64,000 nucleotides of DNA from JAJPKK01 sp963802745 (GCA_963802745.1 CAWDKL010000081.1:37750-101749), one strand, 5' to 3'. Counted from the stretch's first letter, positions 1 through 9,411 are shown. A program made the numbers and translations. Notes: generated by a model from the sequence alone, not told the origin.

Positions 1-2
1 GG

Positions 3-443
3 ATGGCCGAGTATACCCGCGGCAACATCGGCAAGATCGACGCCAAGACCAAGAAGGTCACCTGGTATCCGCTGCCGACCGCCAATGCGCGCGCCCGGCG
101 CATGGTCATCGACGACCAGGACCGCCTGCTGATCACCGAATATCGCGGCAACAAGGTCGCGCTGTTCGATACCCGCAGCGAAAAGGTCAGCGAAATCGCG
201 CTGCCGCCCTACACCTTCCCGTACCGCGCCGCGATCGACAAGAACGGCGAGATCTGGGCCGGCGGCATGCACACCGACCGCGCCGTGCGGCTCGACCCCA
301 AGACCGGCCAGTATGTGGAATACCAGCTGCCGCACGAAACCAACATGCGCACCGTGTTCGTGGATAACTCCACGACCCCGGTGACGTTCTGGACCGGCAG
401 CAACCACGGCGCCGCGCTGGTGAAGCTCGAACCGCTGGATTGA
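3..443 (+). CDS. Virginiamycin B lyase / SMP-30-like beta-propeller protein, C-terminal part
   Basis: The window opens inside this gene, so only the last 146 residues are visible and the true start lies upstream. The sequence has the repeating blades of streptogramin-lyase (Vgb) propellers, with phrases such as GKIDAKTKKVTWYPLP, DRLLITEYRGNKVALFD and GEIWAGGMHTDRAVRLDPKTG, spaced about 45 residues apart. In this family such blades form a seven-bladed propeller. Alphaproteobacterial copies are often secreted and of unknown substrate, so lyase activity should not be assumed. The reading frame ends in TGA and is followed at once by a perfect hairpin. Confidence 0.75.
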   Translation: MAEYTRGNIGKIDAKTKKVTWYPLPTANARARRMVIDDQDRLLITEYRGNKVALFDTRSEKVSEIALPPYTFPYRAAIDKNGEIWAGGMHTDRAVRLDPKTGQYVEYQLPHETNMRTVFVDNSTTPVTFWTGSNHGAALVKLEPLD

Positions 444-450
444 TTGCGTA

Positions 451-486
451 GGGTGGGCATGGCGCGTTTTCGCGCCATGCCCACCT
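451..486. terminator. Perfect inverted repeat after the propeller gene
   Basis: A 15-bp perfect stem (GGTGGGCATGGCGCG, positions 452-466) is separated by a TTTT loop from its exact complement (471-485). It lies 9 bp after the stop codon. It could end transcription, but there is no U tract after the stem. Its TAGGGTGGGC edge also matches the dispersed GTGGGC repeats at about 13.2, 39.4 and 60.6 kb, so it may be a member of that family. Confidence 0.55.
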
Positions 487-596
487 GACCCAGCGTGAAA
501 AGTGGGGGCACATTTCACCTTGCGCACCCCTTAGCCACGAAGACTAAAAATGACACGGCCGCTGAGACTTCGGATAGACCTTGTTCCGAGGCCCCT

Positions 597-859
597 ATGG
601 GCATCAATCTCCGATCGAAGGAGGGGCTTGGTCCTTGGCGGTGGAAGAAATATCGGCAGCGGTTGATCGCCGAGAGCGGCGATCAATGTGCGATTTGCAA
701 AAGCCGCGACAGGCCCCATGTCCACGAAATTTGGGAGTATCGTGAAACGTCGCACACCTGCACGGCCAAATTGATCGGCGTCGAAATCATCTGCCAAAAC
801 TGGGCAATGACCTCGAAGAAGCGTTTGAAGATACCGAGAACGAGGAGCTCGCCGTCTGA
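597..859 (+). pseudogene. Small HNH-like zinc-ribbon protein upstream of darT, one frameshift
   Basis: From ATG 597 the frame reads MGINLRSKEGLGPW, then CAICKSRDRPHVHEIWEY and LIGVEIICQN. Near position 802 it goes out of phase. Restoring one base gives CQNCGNDLEEAFEDTENEEL and a stop at 857-859, two bases before the darT ATG. The repaired product is about 87 residues with two CxxC pairs and an acidic tail. The CxxC-HEIWEY-CxxC spacing resembles HNH-like zinc fingers. Tight spacing to darT suggests co-transcription. Function is unknown. The frameshift could be real or a sequencing error. Confidence 0.5.
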
Positions 860-861
860 CC

Positions 862-1504
862 ATGCCCATTCCGGGCCAACTGAATATCTACCACATCGTC
901 CATGTCGATAACCTTGCGTCCATCGTCGCGGACGGTTGCCTGTGGTCCGACGCGGTAATGGTTCAACGGCAGGGCGGTACGGTCATCGGCATGGGCAGCA
1001 TCAAGCAGCGTCGGCTTGGCCTTCCTATCACCTGCCATCACGGACTGCGCGTGGGCGATTGCGTTCCGTTCTATTTTTGTTCGCGCTCGATCATGCTATA
1101 TGTTATCCACTGCGCGAACCATCCCGAACTCGCCTACCACGGCGGCCAGCAGCCGATCGTCCATCTGGAGGCCGATCTGCACCGAGTCGTACAATGGGCT
1201 GCGGCAAACGGGCGGCGTTGGGCGTTCTCGCTGTCGAACGCGGGAGCCTTCTATACCCAGTTCCGCTCGGAGTTGGAGCAGCTGAGCGAGATCAACTGGG
1301 ACGCCGTCGCGGCGACGGATTTCCGCGCGGCGGATGTCAAGGAGGCCAAGCAGGCCGAGTTTCTTATCCAGGAACTCGTTTCCTTGGCACCTTGTCGAGC
1401 GCATCGGTGTGCATTCCCAGGCCATCGTGCTCAGGGTAGCGAAGGCCATGCAGGGCGTCACGCATCGGCCGGCGGTCGAGATCAAACCAGACTGGTACTA
1501 CTGA
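862..1504 (+). pseudogene. darT: DarT-type DNA ADP-ribosyltransferase toxin, single-base frameshift near the C-terminus
   Basis: DarT uses NAD+ to ADP-ribosylate thymidine in single-stranded DNA. DarTG modules act as toxin-antitoxin and anti-phage systems. The N-terminal 167 residues look intact: the IKQRRLGLP segment carries Arg51, and QAEFL carries Glu166, matching the catalytic Arg and Glu known for the family. At about 1378 the frame breaks. The next frame continues convincingly as FPWHLVERIGVHSQAI and ends VEIKPDWYY with TGA at 1502-1504. An extra G in GAACTCGTTTCC explains the shift. As written, the last 42 residues would be replaced by an unrelated tail running into darG. It sits 6 bp upstream of darG. 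Confidence 0.85.
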
Positions 1505-1510
1505 GGGAAG

Positions 1511-2551
1511 ATGGCGATGATCGAATTTACGACCGGAGACATCTTGCGGGCTGATGCGGAAGCGCTGGTCAATACGGTCAACTGCGTCGGCATCATGGGT
1601 CGCGGTATCGCGCTTCAGTTCAAGAATGATTTTCCAGCGAATTTTAAAGCCTACGAAGCCGCCTGCGCCCGGGGGGAAGTGCAGCCGGGCAGGATGTTCG
1701 TCTTCGAGACAGGCACTCTGGGCAATCCGAAGTTCATCGTCAACTTCCCGACCAAGCGCCACTGGCGCGGCAAGAGCCGGATCGAGGATATCGACTCCGG
1801 CCTGAAAGCGCTGGTGGCGGAGATTTGCAATCGCGGCATCCGCTCCATAGCCATCCCGCCGCTCGGCAGCGGGCTGGGCGGGCTGAACTGGGCCGAGGTG
1901 CGCCCGCGCATCGAAGCGGCGTTGCGTGGCATCGCCGACCTCCATGTCATCGTCTTCGAGCCCAACGGCGCGCCGGTGGCGACCAAATCGCGTGAAGTCC
2001 CGAACATGAGCCCTGGACGCGCGGCGCTGGTCGTCCTGATCCATCGCTATCTCGGCGGATTGATGGACCCGTTCGTCACGCTGCTCGAAATCCACAAGCT
2101 GATGTATTTCATGCAGGAGGCCGGCGAACCGCTCCGCCTGAAATACGCCAAGGCCCCCTACGGTCCTTATGCCGAGAACCTTCGGCACGTGCTCCATGCG
2201 GTTGAGGGGCATCTCGTCTCGGGGTACGCGGATGGCGGCGACGCGCCGGACAAGCAGATCGAACTCGTGCCGGGCGCCGTGAAGGATGCCGAGGCTTTCT
2301 TGATCGGAAAGCCCGACACCGTCACCCGTTTCGACCGGGTCGGCAATCTGGTCGAGGGGTTCGAAACGCCGTTCGGACTCGAACTGCTGGCAACCGTCCA
2401 TTGGGTCGTCACCCGCGAGAATGCGACGGGCACCGAGGATACGGCAGCGAAGGTCTATGCCTGGAACGAACGCAAGAAGCGATTCTCCCCGCGCCAGATC
2501 GGCATCGCCTACACAACCCTTCATGCCAAAGGATGGCTCGGCGCGTCATGA
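1511..2551 (+). CDS. darG: DarG macrodomain antitoxin (DNA ADP-ribosyl glycohydrolase)
   Basis: The partner of darT. The N-terminal macrodomain (about residues 1-155) has the ADP-ribose-binding signature ALVNTVNCVGIMGRGIALQF and the loop IPPLGSGLGGLNW. In the family this domain removes ADP-ribose from DNA. The C-terminal half (about 170-346), with LLEIHKLMYFMQEAGEP and YGPYAENLRH, is the DarG-specific region that binds DarT. At 346 residues it is full length and shows no damage. The GAGGGAAG at 1503-1510 sits better in front of the second ATG (1517) than the first. An intact antitoxin beside a frameshifted toxin would be a safe state for the cell. Confidence 0.93.
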   Translation: MAMIEFTTGDILRADAEALVNTVNCVGIMGRGIALQFKNDFPANFKAYEAACARGEVQPGRMFVFETGTLGNPKFIVNFPTKRHWRGKSRIEDIDSGLKALVAEICNRGIRSIAIPPLGSGLGGLNWAEVRPRIEAALRGIADLHVIVFEPNGAPVATKSREVPNMSPGRAALVVLIHRYLGGLMDPFVTLLEIHKLMYFMQEAGEPLRLKYAKAPYGPYAENLRHVLHAVEGHLVSGYADGGDAPDKQIELVPGAVKDAEAFLIGKPDTVTRFDRVGNLVEGFETPFGLELLATVHWVVTRENATGTEDTAAKVYAWNERKKRFSPRQIGIAYTTLHAKGWLGAS

Positions 2552-2792
2552 CCTCGACAACTTGCAGCACCTGCGCGCTGCGATTCCGGCGGCCGAAGCT
2601 TGCCGTCCGTTGAGGAACGGAGGCCGCCCGCCCGCAAGGCATTGGCGGCAAATTACGGACTGACGTTCCGGCCGTTGCCGGAAGCGGAGGTGCGGAATAG
2701 ACTAAACGGGTATCCACGGCGTTCTTGACAAAGCACAGGTACGCGACGTGCGTGAAATCATCCGCATCGCACCGTTTGGGAGGAGGCAAGTC

Positions 2793-3338
2793 ATGCTGCG
2801 ACGCAACCTTTTTGCTGCTGGACTATCGTTGGTCGCGGTCGCTGCGCTGCGTACGGCGACGGCTGCGGAGCCAAGCGCCGCGCCCAAATTGACGGCCGAC
2901 GACTACATCGAAATCCAGCAGCTTTATGCCAGTTACGCGCACGCGCTCGACAAGGGCGAAGGCGAGCGCTTCGCCGCCACCTTCGTGATTGATGGCGAGT
3001 TTACCGGGGGCCGCGGGCCGGGCCGTGGCGGCGAAGTGCGAAACCCGCTCAGAGGCGAAGATGCGCTGTTGAAAATGGGCAGCCGCGGCGGCCTGCGGCA
3101 CTTCAACGCCAACCTCGTCATCACACCCACGCCGGAAGGCGCCAAAGGTTCGGTCTATCTGCTGCTGTTCAACGCACGCAATATTCCAGCCACGATCGTG
3201 GAAACCGCGATCTACGAGGATACGCTGGTCAAGACGCCGCAGGGCTGGAAGTTCAAGCAACGGGTGGTCTGGCGCGACGACGACGACATTACGCCGTTCA
3301 AGCCGAAGCCGTTGCCGGAGGCTGAAGCAACCAGATAG
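2793..3338 (+). CDS. Secreted SnoaL/NTF2-like protein
   Basis: A 181-residue protein starting MLRRNLFAAGLSLVAVAAL, a clear signal peptide ending near AEPSAAP. The start was chosen because GGGAGGAGG lies 7 bp upstream of ATG 2793; the frame itself opens earlier. The mature part begins with the helix DDYIEIQQLYASYAHALDKG typical of SnoaL_4-type NTF2-like folds, followed by a FVIDGEFTGG strand and a WKFKQRVVWRDDDD end. Such domains are often hydrolases, isomerases or small-ligand binders, and the substrate cannot be read here. It faces a convergent GMC oxidoreductase. Confidence 0.75.
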   Translation: MLRRNLFAAGLSLVAVAALRTATAAEPSAAPKLTADDYIEIQQLYASYAHALDKGEGERFAATFVIDGEFTGGRGPGRGGEVRNPLRGEDALLKMGSRGGLRHFNANLVITPTPEGAKGSVYLLLFNARNIPATIVETAIYEDTLVKTPQGWKFKQRVVWRDDDDITPFKPKPLPEAEATR

Positions 3339-3509
3339 GACCGGAGGCGAGCAAAATCGCATGACCGCGCGCAATGGCCCGGCCCGGGTGACGCCGGCGA
3401 TATTGCCCGCGGTGTATGCGGGGATTGCTCTGGGGCTGCGGCCCAATCGGCGGCACGCGCTTGATCGCAGCCGTGCCGTCATGCTCCGCCCCGTGGGCCG
3501 CGACCGAAC

Positions 3510-5230
3510 CTAAACCAGCGGCCCGGGTTGCTTGCGGTAGCGGTTCACGATGGCGTCGGCGGTCCAGTAGGCCACCGCCTGCATCGTCAGCGTGGGATTG
3601 AAGCCGCCGATCGACGGATGGGTCGAGCCGCCGACGATGAACAGGTTGGGAATATCCCAGCTCTGGCTGTAGCAATTCACCACCGATGTGGTCGGATCGC
3701 TGCCCATGCGGGTGCCGCCCTGATGGTGTCCGCCCGGTGTGCCGGGCCGCTCGTTGGCGCGCCAGACATGGGAGGCGCCCATGGCGCGCCCGATCTCTTC
3801 GGTCTTGCGCAGCATGTATTCGACGCGCGCCCGCTCGTTTGGCCGCCGCCAGTCGTAGGTCAGGCGCGGCGCCGGCAGGCCCCACGCGTCGCGCACATTC
3901 GGATCGAGGTCGATCATCTGATCCGGATAGGGCAGGTTGTCGGTTTGCGCATTGAGGGCGGCGTGACGCGCGAAATATTTGGCGATGAAGTCGCGATACG
4001 GTGCTCCCCAGGTCGGGACGCCGGGCGGCGTGTTCATGCCGACGGACGCCGCGATCGGGCCGGCATCGAAGCCCGGACCTTGCACCGAGATCTGCGCGCC
4101 GAGAATGAAGCCGAGGCCGCTATGATCGAAATTGTCGGCATTCAGATCGTCGATGGTGTGCTTCTGCGCGGTCGGCCCCATGTACATGTTGACGTAACGA
4201 TCGTCGAACGCGACGAAAACCCGCCCGCCGATATGCGTCATGACGTGCCGTCCGAGATGGCCGCTGGTATTCGCGAGCCCGTCCGGAAACCGGCTCGTCC
4301 GGGACAGCAGCAGCAGGCGCACGGCCTCGTAGATGAAGGGGCTGAGAATGACGAGGTCGGCCTCGATGGTGTTGTCTGAGCCGTCGGGCCCGTAATACGA
4401 AACGCCGGTGACGCGCGCGCTATTGTCGCTGTTCACCCGATAGCACATGGCGCCGGTGACAAGCTGGAAGTTGCCGGTGGCCTCGGCCTCGGGATCTTCG
4501 TGACCAGGATCGACGACTTGGCGCCGATGAAGCAGCCATGGGTCGAGCAGAAGCCGCAATAGCTGCAGGCCGGCCGTCCCTGGTAGGGCTTCGAGAGGAT
4601 CGCACGCGGCGTCGAGAACGGGTGATAGCCGAGCTTCTTGGCGCCGTCCTCGAAGATGCGGGCCGAATAGTCGACCTCGAGCGGCGGCAGCGGGAATTCG
4701 CGCTGCCGCGGCGCCTCGAAGATGTTGCCGCCCGCGATTCTGCGCCCCTGCAGGTTGCCGGCCTGGCCGGACACGCCGAGATCGTATTCGGCACGATCGT
4801 AATAGGGTTCGAGGTCGGCATAGCTCAGCGGCCAATCGGTGACCGAGCAGTCTTCGGGGATCGCGGCCGCGCCATAGCGCTCGATCGTCTGGGAGCGGAC
4901 GCGGAAATCGCTTTCATGGAAGCGCCAAGACACCGCCCCGTAGTGAACCGTGCCGCCGCCGACCTGATTGCCGAAATTGAGCGGCGCGAGCCGAACCGCC
5001 TGCGTATTCGTGTTGGGCCGCCAGGTGACCGGCTGGGTCTTGGGGTTCGGGCGCAGGTCCTGGCGCTGGAAATAGCGCAACTCGTCGAGCCCGAGAAAAT
5101 CCGAGGTGGCGTGGCGCGGCCCGCGTTCGAGGCCGATGACCTGCATCCCGGCCTTGGCGAGTTCGGCCGCCAGGATTCCGCCCGTGGCTCCGACACCCAC
5201 GACGACGACGTCGGTCTTCTGTGTTGCCAT
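3510..5230 (-). pseudogene. GMC-family FAD oxidoreductase, one frameshift
   Basis: The N-terminal part starts MATQKTDVVVVGVGATGG, a Rossmann GxGxxG motif for FAD, and runs to about 4495. The rest continues in another frame with GGHHQGGTRMGSDP, NLFIVGGSTHPS and GGFNPTLTMQA, the GMC C-terminal signatures including the catalytic His region. The junction reads LVTKIP then EAEATGNFQLVTG. Restoring one C in a CC run rejoins the frames to about 573 residues, the family size. Members oxidise alcohols or sugars, often with a small gluconate-dehydrogenase-like subunit, which is absent here. Substrate unknown. Confidence 0.85.
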
Positions 5231-5576
5231 GGCTTAAGAACCTCCACGCCGGGCCGATCACCGGCTACGGCAACCGTTGCGCCGGCACCAGATTACGTGT
5301 CGCGTCCGACTTTGCCAATTGAGCCGCGAGCGCATGCAGCCGCCACCTCAGATGCCGGGAACGGAAGGGCGGATACCTCGATCAATTTTCTGTCTCAGCA
5401 CGGTTGCCCGCCGTTAAGCACCGGCTCGGTTGAGCTTGCAGCGTGCGCGTGATCCGAAGCCGACATACCGACCACGCCGCCCTCTTCCAAACCCGCAGAA
5501 AGGGTGTAGCTTCACACGAGAGCTTCAAGCGGAAACGCAATGAACAAGAACGCAATGAAGCGATAGGAGGAGAGCA
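5231..5576. other. Intergenic stretch with no recognised feature
   Basis: About 345 bases lie between the divergent starts of the GMC oxidoreductase (minus) and the periplasmic protein (plus), so promoters for both should be here. I see no convincing RNA, repeat or coding signal. An AGGAGGAG Shine-Dalgarno sequence occurs just before the ATG at 5577. Confidence 0.5.
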
Positions 5577-6512
5577 ATGGCTTTGCAGTGGCGGAACTTC
5601 CCACTGATATTCACGCTTGCGGCGGCGGTCGCGGCCCCCGCTTTCGGGCAGACGGCGGCGCCCGCGGCCGGGCCGGCCAAGAGCGGCAAGGAGGGCGCCG
5701 CGACCATACCGGATTTGTCCGGGGTATGGCTGCATGCGCTGCCCGGCTTCGAGCCGCTGCCATCGGGCCCGACCGCGCTCATCAACCGCTCGCGGCGCCC
5801 GAACGGCACCGGCGACATTCTTAAGCTCGCCGGCGATTACACCAATCCGATCCTGAAACCGGAAGCCGCGGCAGTGGTGAAACAGCACGCCGAACTCGGG
5901 ATGAACGGCATCGGCGATCCCAATCCGCGCAACCAGTGCTGGCCCGCCGGGGTGCCGTTCGTGTTCACCAACGGCCCGACGCAGCTGCTGCAACAGCCCG
6001 ACAAGGTCACCATCCTGTATGGCTACGACCATCAGGTCCGTCATGTGCGCCTGAACCAGCAGCATCCGGCGCAGGTGACCCCGTCCTGGTACGGCAATTC
6101 GGTCGGCCACTATGAAGGCGATACGCTGGTCGTCGATACCGTGGGGATCAAGGTTGGACGGTATTCCATGGTTGATTGGTACGGCACGCCGCACACGGAC
6201 GCGCTGCACGTGGTCGAACGCTACCGGATGATCGATGCCGACGCCGCCAAGGAGGCGTTCGCGCGCGACGCCAAGCAGCATAACATCGCGCCGGGAATGC
6301 GGAACCCCAACGCCCAGGGCAAGTATTTGCAGCTCCAATTCACCGTCGAGGATAAAAACGTCTTCGCGATGCCGTGGAGCGCCACCATGACATATGGCCA
6401 TGGCGGTGGAAATGCCCCCGCCGACTGGGCCGAGCAGGCTTGCGCGGAAAACATCAAGTGGTATCCGGACAAGGACGCCGATGTGCCGCGGGCGGACAAG
6501 GCCGATTTTTGA
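5577..6512 (+). CDS. Conserved periplasmic protein of unknown function
   Basis: A 311-residue protein with signal peptide MALQWRNFPLIFTLAAAVAAP and likely cleavage after AFGQT. Downstream motifs are PDLSGVW, NPRNQCWPAG, HYEGDTLVVDTVG, TPHTDALHVVERYR and a Trp/Pro-rich end. The YEGDTLVVDT plus HT..LHVVERY pattern marks a large proteobacterial family found beside oxidoreductases and lacking a settled function; I recognise the pattern but cannot assign a reaction. A strong AGGAGGAG ribosome site precedes the ATG. Confidence 0.7.
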   Translation: MALQWRNFPLIFTLAAAVAAPAFGQTAAPAAGPAKSGKEGAATIPDLSGVWLHALPGFEPLPSGPTALINRSRRPNGTGDILKLAGDYTNPILKPEAAAVVKQHAELGMNGIGDPNPRNQCWPAGVPFVFTNGPTQLLQQPDKVTILYGYDHQVRHVRLNQQHPAQVTPSWYGNSVGHYEGDTLVVDTVGIKVGRYSMVDWYGTPHTDALHVVERYRMIDADAAKEAFARDAKQHNIAPGMRNPNAQGKYLQLQFTVEDKNVFAMPWSATMTYGHGGGNAPADWAEQACAENIKWYPDKDADVPRADKADF

Positions 6513-6579
6513 AGCTGCCGACGGCATGCGAAGGCATTGGAGCGCGGGCGTCCCGCCCGCCTCGAACTTTCGTCGCGGC

Positions 6580-6670
6580 GTCATGCCCGCGCTTGTCGCG
6601 GGCATCCACGTCTCGCTTCCGACGGCTTTACAAGGAAGACGTGGATGGCCGGGACAAGCCCGGCCATGAC
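6580..6670. repeat. Dispersed palindromic repeat (GGCCGGGACAAGCCCGGCC type)
   Basis: This noncoding stretch holds paired short palindromes: TGCCCGCGCTTGTCGCGGGCA, then the pair CCACGTCT / AGACGTGG, then GGCCGGGACAAGCCCGGCC followed by ATGAC. The same architecture recurs at 17737-17821 and 44066-44152. It looks like a mobile palindromic element of the kind common between genes in Bradyrhizobium-like genomes. It fills most of the 6513-6840 gap. The rest of the gap holds GCGGGCG/CGCCCGC mini-palindromes and no gene. Confidence 0.75.
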
Positions 6671-6840
6671 TTCCAGGAGTTCCGATCTGACCGGAATTCG
6701 GTCTAATATCCAACAATCGCCTGGAGCTTATCGCCTGAAGCTTGGAGATGAAAATTGCGGGCGAGACGCCCGCGCCCCACAACATTCCCGCACCGCGACC
6801 GTGAACCGCTCGCGGTGTGCACCATCACGCATCGTCGATA

Positions 6841-6925
6841 TGGTGCCCAGAAGAGGACTCGAACCTCCACGGCTTTCACCACTGGTACCTGAAACCAGCG
6901 CGTCTACCAATTCCGCCATCTGGGC
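6841..6925 (-). tRNA. tRNA-Leu (anticodon CAG)
   Basis: On the minus strand the 85-nt sequence begins GCCCAGATGGCGGAATTGG and ends in an encoded ACCA. The acceptor stem GCCCAGA pairs with TCTGGGC. The D-arm contains GGAATTGGTAGAC. The anticodon stem CTGGT/ACCAG encloses TTCAGGT, giving anticodon CAG for CUG codons. A long variable arm and the T-loop GTTCGAGTC fit class II tRNA-Leu. CUG is likely a major leucine codon in this GC-rich genome. Confidence 0.96.
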
Positions 6926-7124
6926 AAGCCGTGCCCAATTAAGCGGGCGGCGTGCCGTTGTCAATGTGATCTCGTCGCGATCTGTCGCGATCGCCTGGGC
7001 TTTTCGACCTTTTGCCCCTGTACAGCCGCGGACCGATCCGATATGCCCCGCCTGAGCGCCGGTTTCCATTGCGGCGCGGGCGCCACGGCGCCATCACCGG
7101 CAAGATATCACCCGGCAAGGCACC

Positions 7125-8120
7125 ATGAACGCAACATCCAATGCCGATACGCTGATCACGATCTTCGGCGGCTCCGGATTCCTGGGCCGGCATGTGGTGC
7201 AGGCGCTGGCGAAGCGGCAGTACCGGATTCGGGTGGCGGTGCGCCGGCCCGATCTCTGCGGCCATCTGCAGCCGCTCGGCCGGGTCGGCCAGATCCATGC
7301 GGTCCAGGCCAATGTGCGACATACCGCATCGGTCGCGGCGGCCGTGCGCGACAGCCATGTGGTCATCAATCTGGTCGGCATCCTGTTCGAAACCGGCCGC
7401 CAGCGCTTCGATTCCGTTCAGGCCAAGGGTGCCGAGGCGGTGGCGGCGGTCGCCGCCCAGCACAATGCCCGGATGATCCATGTCTCCGCCATCGGCGCCG
7501 ATGCCAATTCCCGTTCCGCCTATGCGCGTGCCAAGGCACGCGGCGAACAGCTGGTGTTGGCCGCGACCCCGCAGGCGGTGATCTTCCGCCCTTCCGTGGT
7601 ATTCGGACCCAACGATGATTTCTTCAACCGTTTTGCAGGGCTGGCACGGGTCTCCCCGGCGCTGCCTCTGATCGGCGGCGGGACGACGCGTTTCCAGCCG
7701 GTGTTCGCCGGCGACGTGGCCGAGGCGATCGCCACGGCGGCGGACGGCGAAGCCAAGCACGGCACGATCTACGAACTGGGCGGGCCGGAGGTTCTCAGCT
7801 TCCGGGAACTGATGGAGTTCGTCCTCGCCACCACCGAGCGCCACCGGCTGCTGGTGCCGTTGCCGTTCTGGCTGGCCAAGCTCAACGCGTCCGTGCTGGA
7901 GGTTGCCGCCAAGGTGCCGTTGCCGGTCCTCGCCAAGCCGCTGCTGACCCGCGACCAAGTGGAATTGCTGCGGGTGGACAACGTCGTCTCCGACGCGGCG
8001 CGCCGGGACGGCCGCACCTTGGAAGGGCTCGGCATCGCGGCGCGCAGCATCGCGTCGATCGTGCCAAGCTACCTTTGGCGCTTCCGCAAGACCGGACAAT
8101 TTCACGACCGGGTGGCATAG
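7125..8120 (+). CDS. NDUFA9-like atypical SDR / NAD(P)-binding complex I-associated protein
   Basis: A 331-residue extended-SDR-like protein. The N-terminal nucleotide site is ITIFGGSGFLGRHVV (GGxGFxG). The later HVSAIGADANSRSAYARAKARGE segment corresponds to the SDR active-site helix but in the atypical NmrA/NDUFA9 form. FRPSVVFGPNDDFFNRFAGL and QPVFAGDVAEAI are hallmarks of the bacterial relatives of the complex I subunit NDUFA9. Members bind NADPH without a proven reaction, and the bacterial role is unclear. It lies 200 bp from the divergently transcribed tRNA-Leu and 37 bp before the cytochrome gene. Confidence 0.85.
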   Translation: MNATSNADTLITIFGGSGFLGRHVVQALAKRQYRIRVAVRRPDLCGHLQPLGRVGQIHAVQANVRHTASVAAAVRDSHVVINLVGILFETGRQRFDSVQAKGAEAVAAVAAQHNARMIHVSAIGADANSRSAYARAKARGEQLVLAATPQAVIFRPSVVFGPNDDFFNRFAGLARVSPALPLIGGGTTRFQPVFAGDVAEAIATAADGEAKHGTIYELGGPEVLSFRELMEFVLATTERHRLLVPLPFWLAKLNASVLEVAAKVPLPVLAKPLLTRDQVELLRVDNVVSDAARRDGRTLEGLGIAARSIASIVPSYLWRFRKTGQFHDRVA

Positions 8121-8157
8121 GCACCGAGGATTGATTGTCGGTTCGATTGCGCCCCCG

Positions 8158-8667
8158 ATGGACAAGGCGATGCGCGCATTCACAAAACTTTTCCTCGCCG
8201 CCGGCCTCGGCGTCGCGGCCGCCATGCCGGGGCACGCCGACGACTATGCGTTCGGCCGCCGCCTGTTTCTCGACAAGGCACAATGCCTCTACTGCCACGG
8301 CTGGGCCGGCGACGGCTCCGGCGAGCCGCAATCGAACGGCGCCGCCGCCAATCTGCGGGTGAGCACGCTCAAGCGCGACCAATTGATCGAGGTCATCGGC
8401 TGCGGCGTCCCCGGCAAGGCGATGCCGCATTTCGACGAAGAGGCCTATGCGGACAAGCGCTGCTACGGCGTGACCGCCGCCGATCTCGGCCGCGACACCC
8501 CCGCGCTGCCGCCCGGCGCGACCCTCACGCCGCGCGAAATCGCCGCGGTCGCCGACTATCTCCTCGCCAAGGTGATCGGCCGCGGCCCGGTCATCACGCG
8601 CGGCGAATGCGAGGAGGCCTATGGGGACGGCGCGCGGCAGTGCGCGGGGTATGCGGACGGGCGGGAA
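8158..8667 (+). CDS. Periplasmic class I cytochrome c; 3' end uncertain
   Basis: The protein starts MDKAMRAFTKLFLAAGLGV, a signal peptide ending about GHADD. The heme site is CLYCH, and AMPHFDE offers a methionine axial ligand. Residues up to GECEEAYGDGARQCAGY look family-like. The open frame then runs on without a stop through low-quality sequence into the next gene, so the natural stop has probably been lost by an indel near 8650-8670; a TAG occurs in the next frame there. The end given is an estimate. Role: periplasmic electron transfer, partner unknown. Confidence 0.65.
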
Positions 8668-8949
8668 TTAGGCGGTACGCCTTCGCGAACGGACTGCGCA
8701 AACGATCGGAGGCAGAAAACCTGCCTGTCGCCGCATGCGTTCGCTGCCGCTGTACCCGTCCTACGGCGCCCACCAGCGCAACGCGAATACGGCGGCCCAG
8801 CGCCCCGATCGGCACGCCGTTGCGACCGGCTTTGCCCATGCAAGCGAACGTCGGGCTGTGCGTGCCTCCTGCCGAGCCGCCCGTGGGCGAGCGGCAGTGG
8901 ACGCCGCACGCGCTTGCGATTATGTTTAACGCATCGTGGAGGCATGAAA

Positions 8950-9411
8950 ATGGTTGCGCACGGCGTCCAATGGCATGTTGTCGAAGAGGGTGAACGTACC
9001 TCCGCCAAAGGCGTTTGCGACGTTCTGGGGCAATTTGTTTCTCTGGGGGGCCAAGTGAAGCTCGTCATCGAGCCGGAAGGCGAGGTGCCGCAGACCGTTG
9101 CGGTCGATAAGAGCCTTGCGAAGGCCTTTCACCAGCTGAGTGCTCTCATCCAAACCGGTAATAAGGTTTCGATGTTTGTTGACGATCCGGAACTGTCTGT
9201 GGAGGAGGCATCAAAGCTGCTCGGATTTTCCAGTCATCTGGTCGAGCAGCGGATTAAGTGCGGAGACTTGAGTGCCGGATTGGTCGGCGCAAACCACAGG
9301 ATTAAAATGTCCGATCTCTTGGCCTTCCGCGCGCGCGAGACCGATCGCGAGGCTGCGCTTGCGGAATTCAGCCAGCTGACCGACGCGATGGCCTCAAGGC
9401 ATGGCTTCTGA
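8950..9411 (+). CDS. HTH (excisionase-type) antitoxin of a PIN toxin module
   Basis: About 153 residues. Start 8950 has GGAGG seven bases upstream; a second ATG at 8944 is too close to it. The N-terminal half is beta-rich. The C-terminal half contains LSVEEASKLLGFSSHLVEQRI, an excisionase/MerR-like helix-turn-helix that should bind its own promoter. The stop at 9411 overlaps the following PIN gene by 11 bp, a classic toxin-antitoxin arrangement. The frame is accidentally open back to 8131, so an automatic call may fuse it to the cytochrome. Confidence 0.75.
   Translation: MVAHGVQWHVVEEGERTSAKGVCDVLGQFVSLGGQVKLVIEPEGEVPQTVAVDKSLAKAFHQLSALIQTGNKVSMFVDDPELSVEEASKLLGFSSHLVEQRIKCGDLSAGLVGANHRIKMSDLLAFRARETDREAALAEFSQLTDAMASRHGF

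Noticed and set aside
6841..7125. tRNA-Leu as an integration site for a genomic island
   Set aside because: No integrase gene and no repeated tRNA 3' end were found nearby.
8131..9411. A single 426-residue protein combining cytochrome c and HTH domains
   Set aside because: The middle 90 residues are not protein-like, and a good ribosome site plus toxin overlap define the antitoxin as a separate gene.
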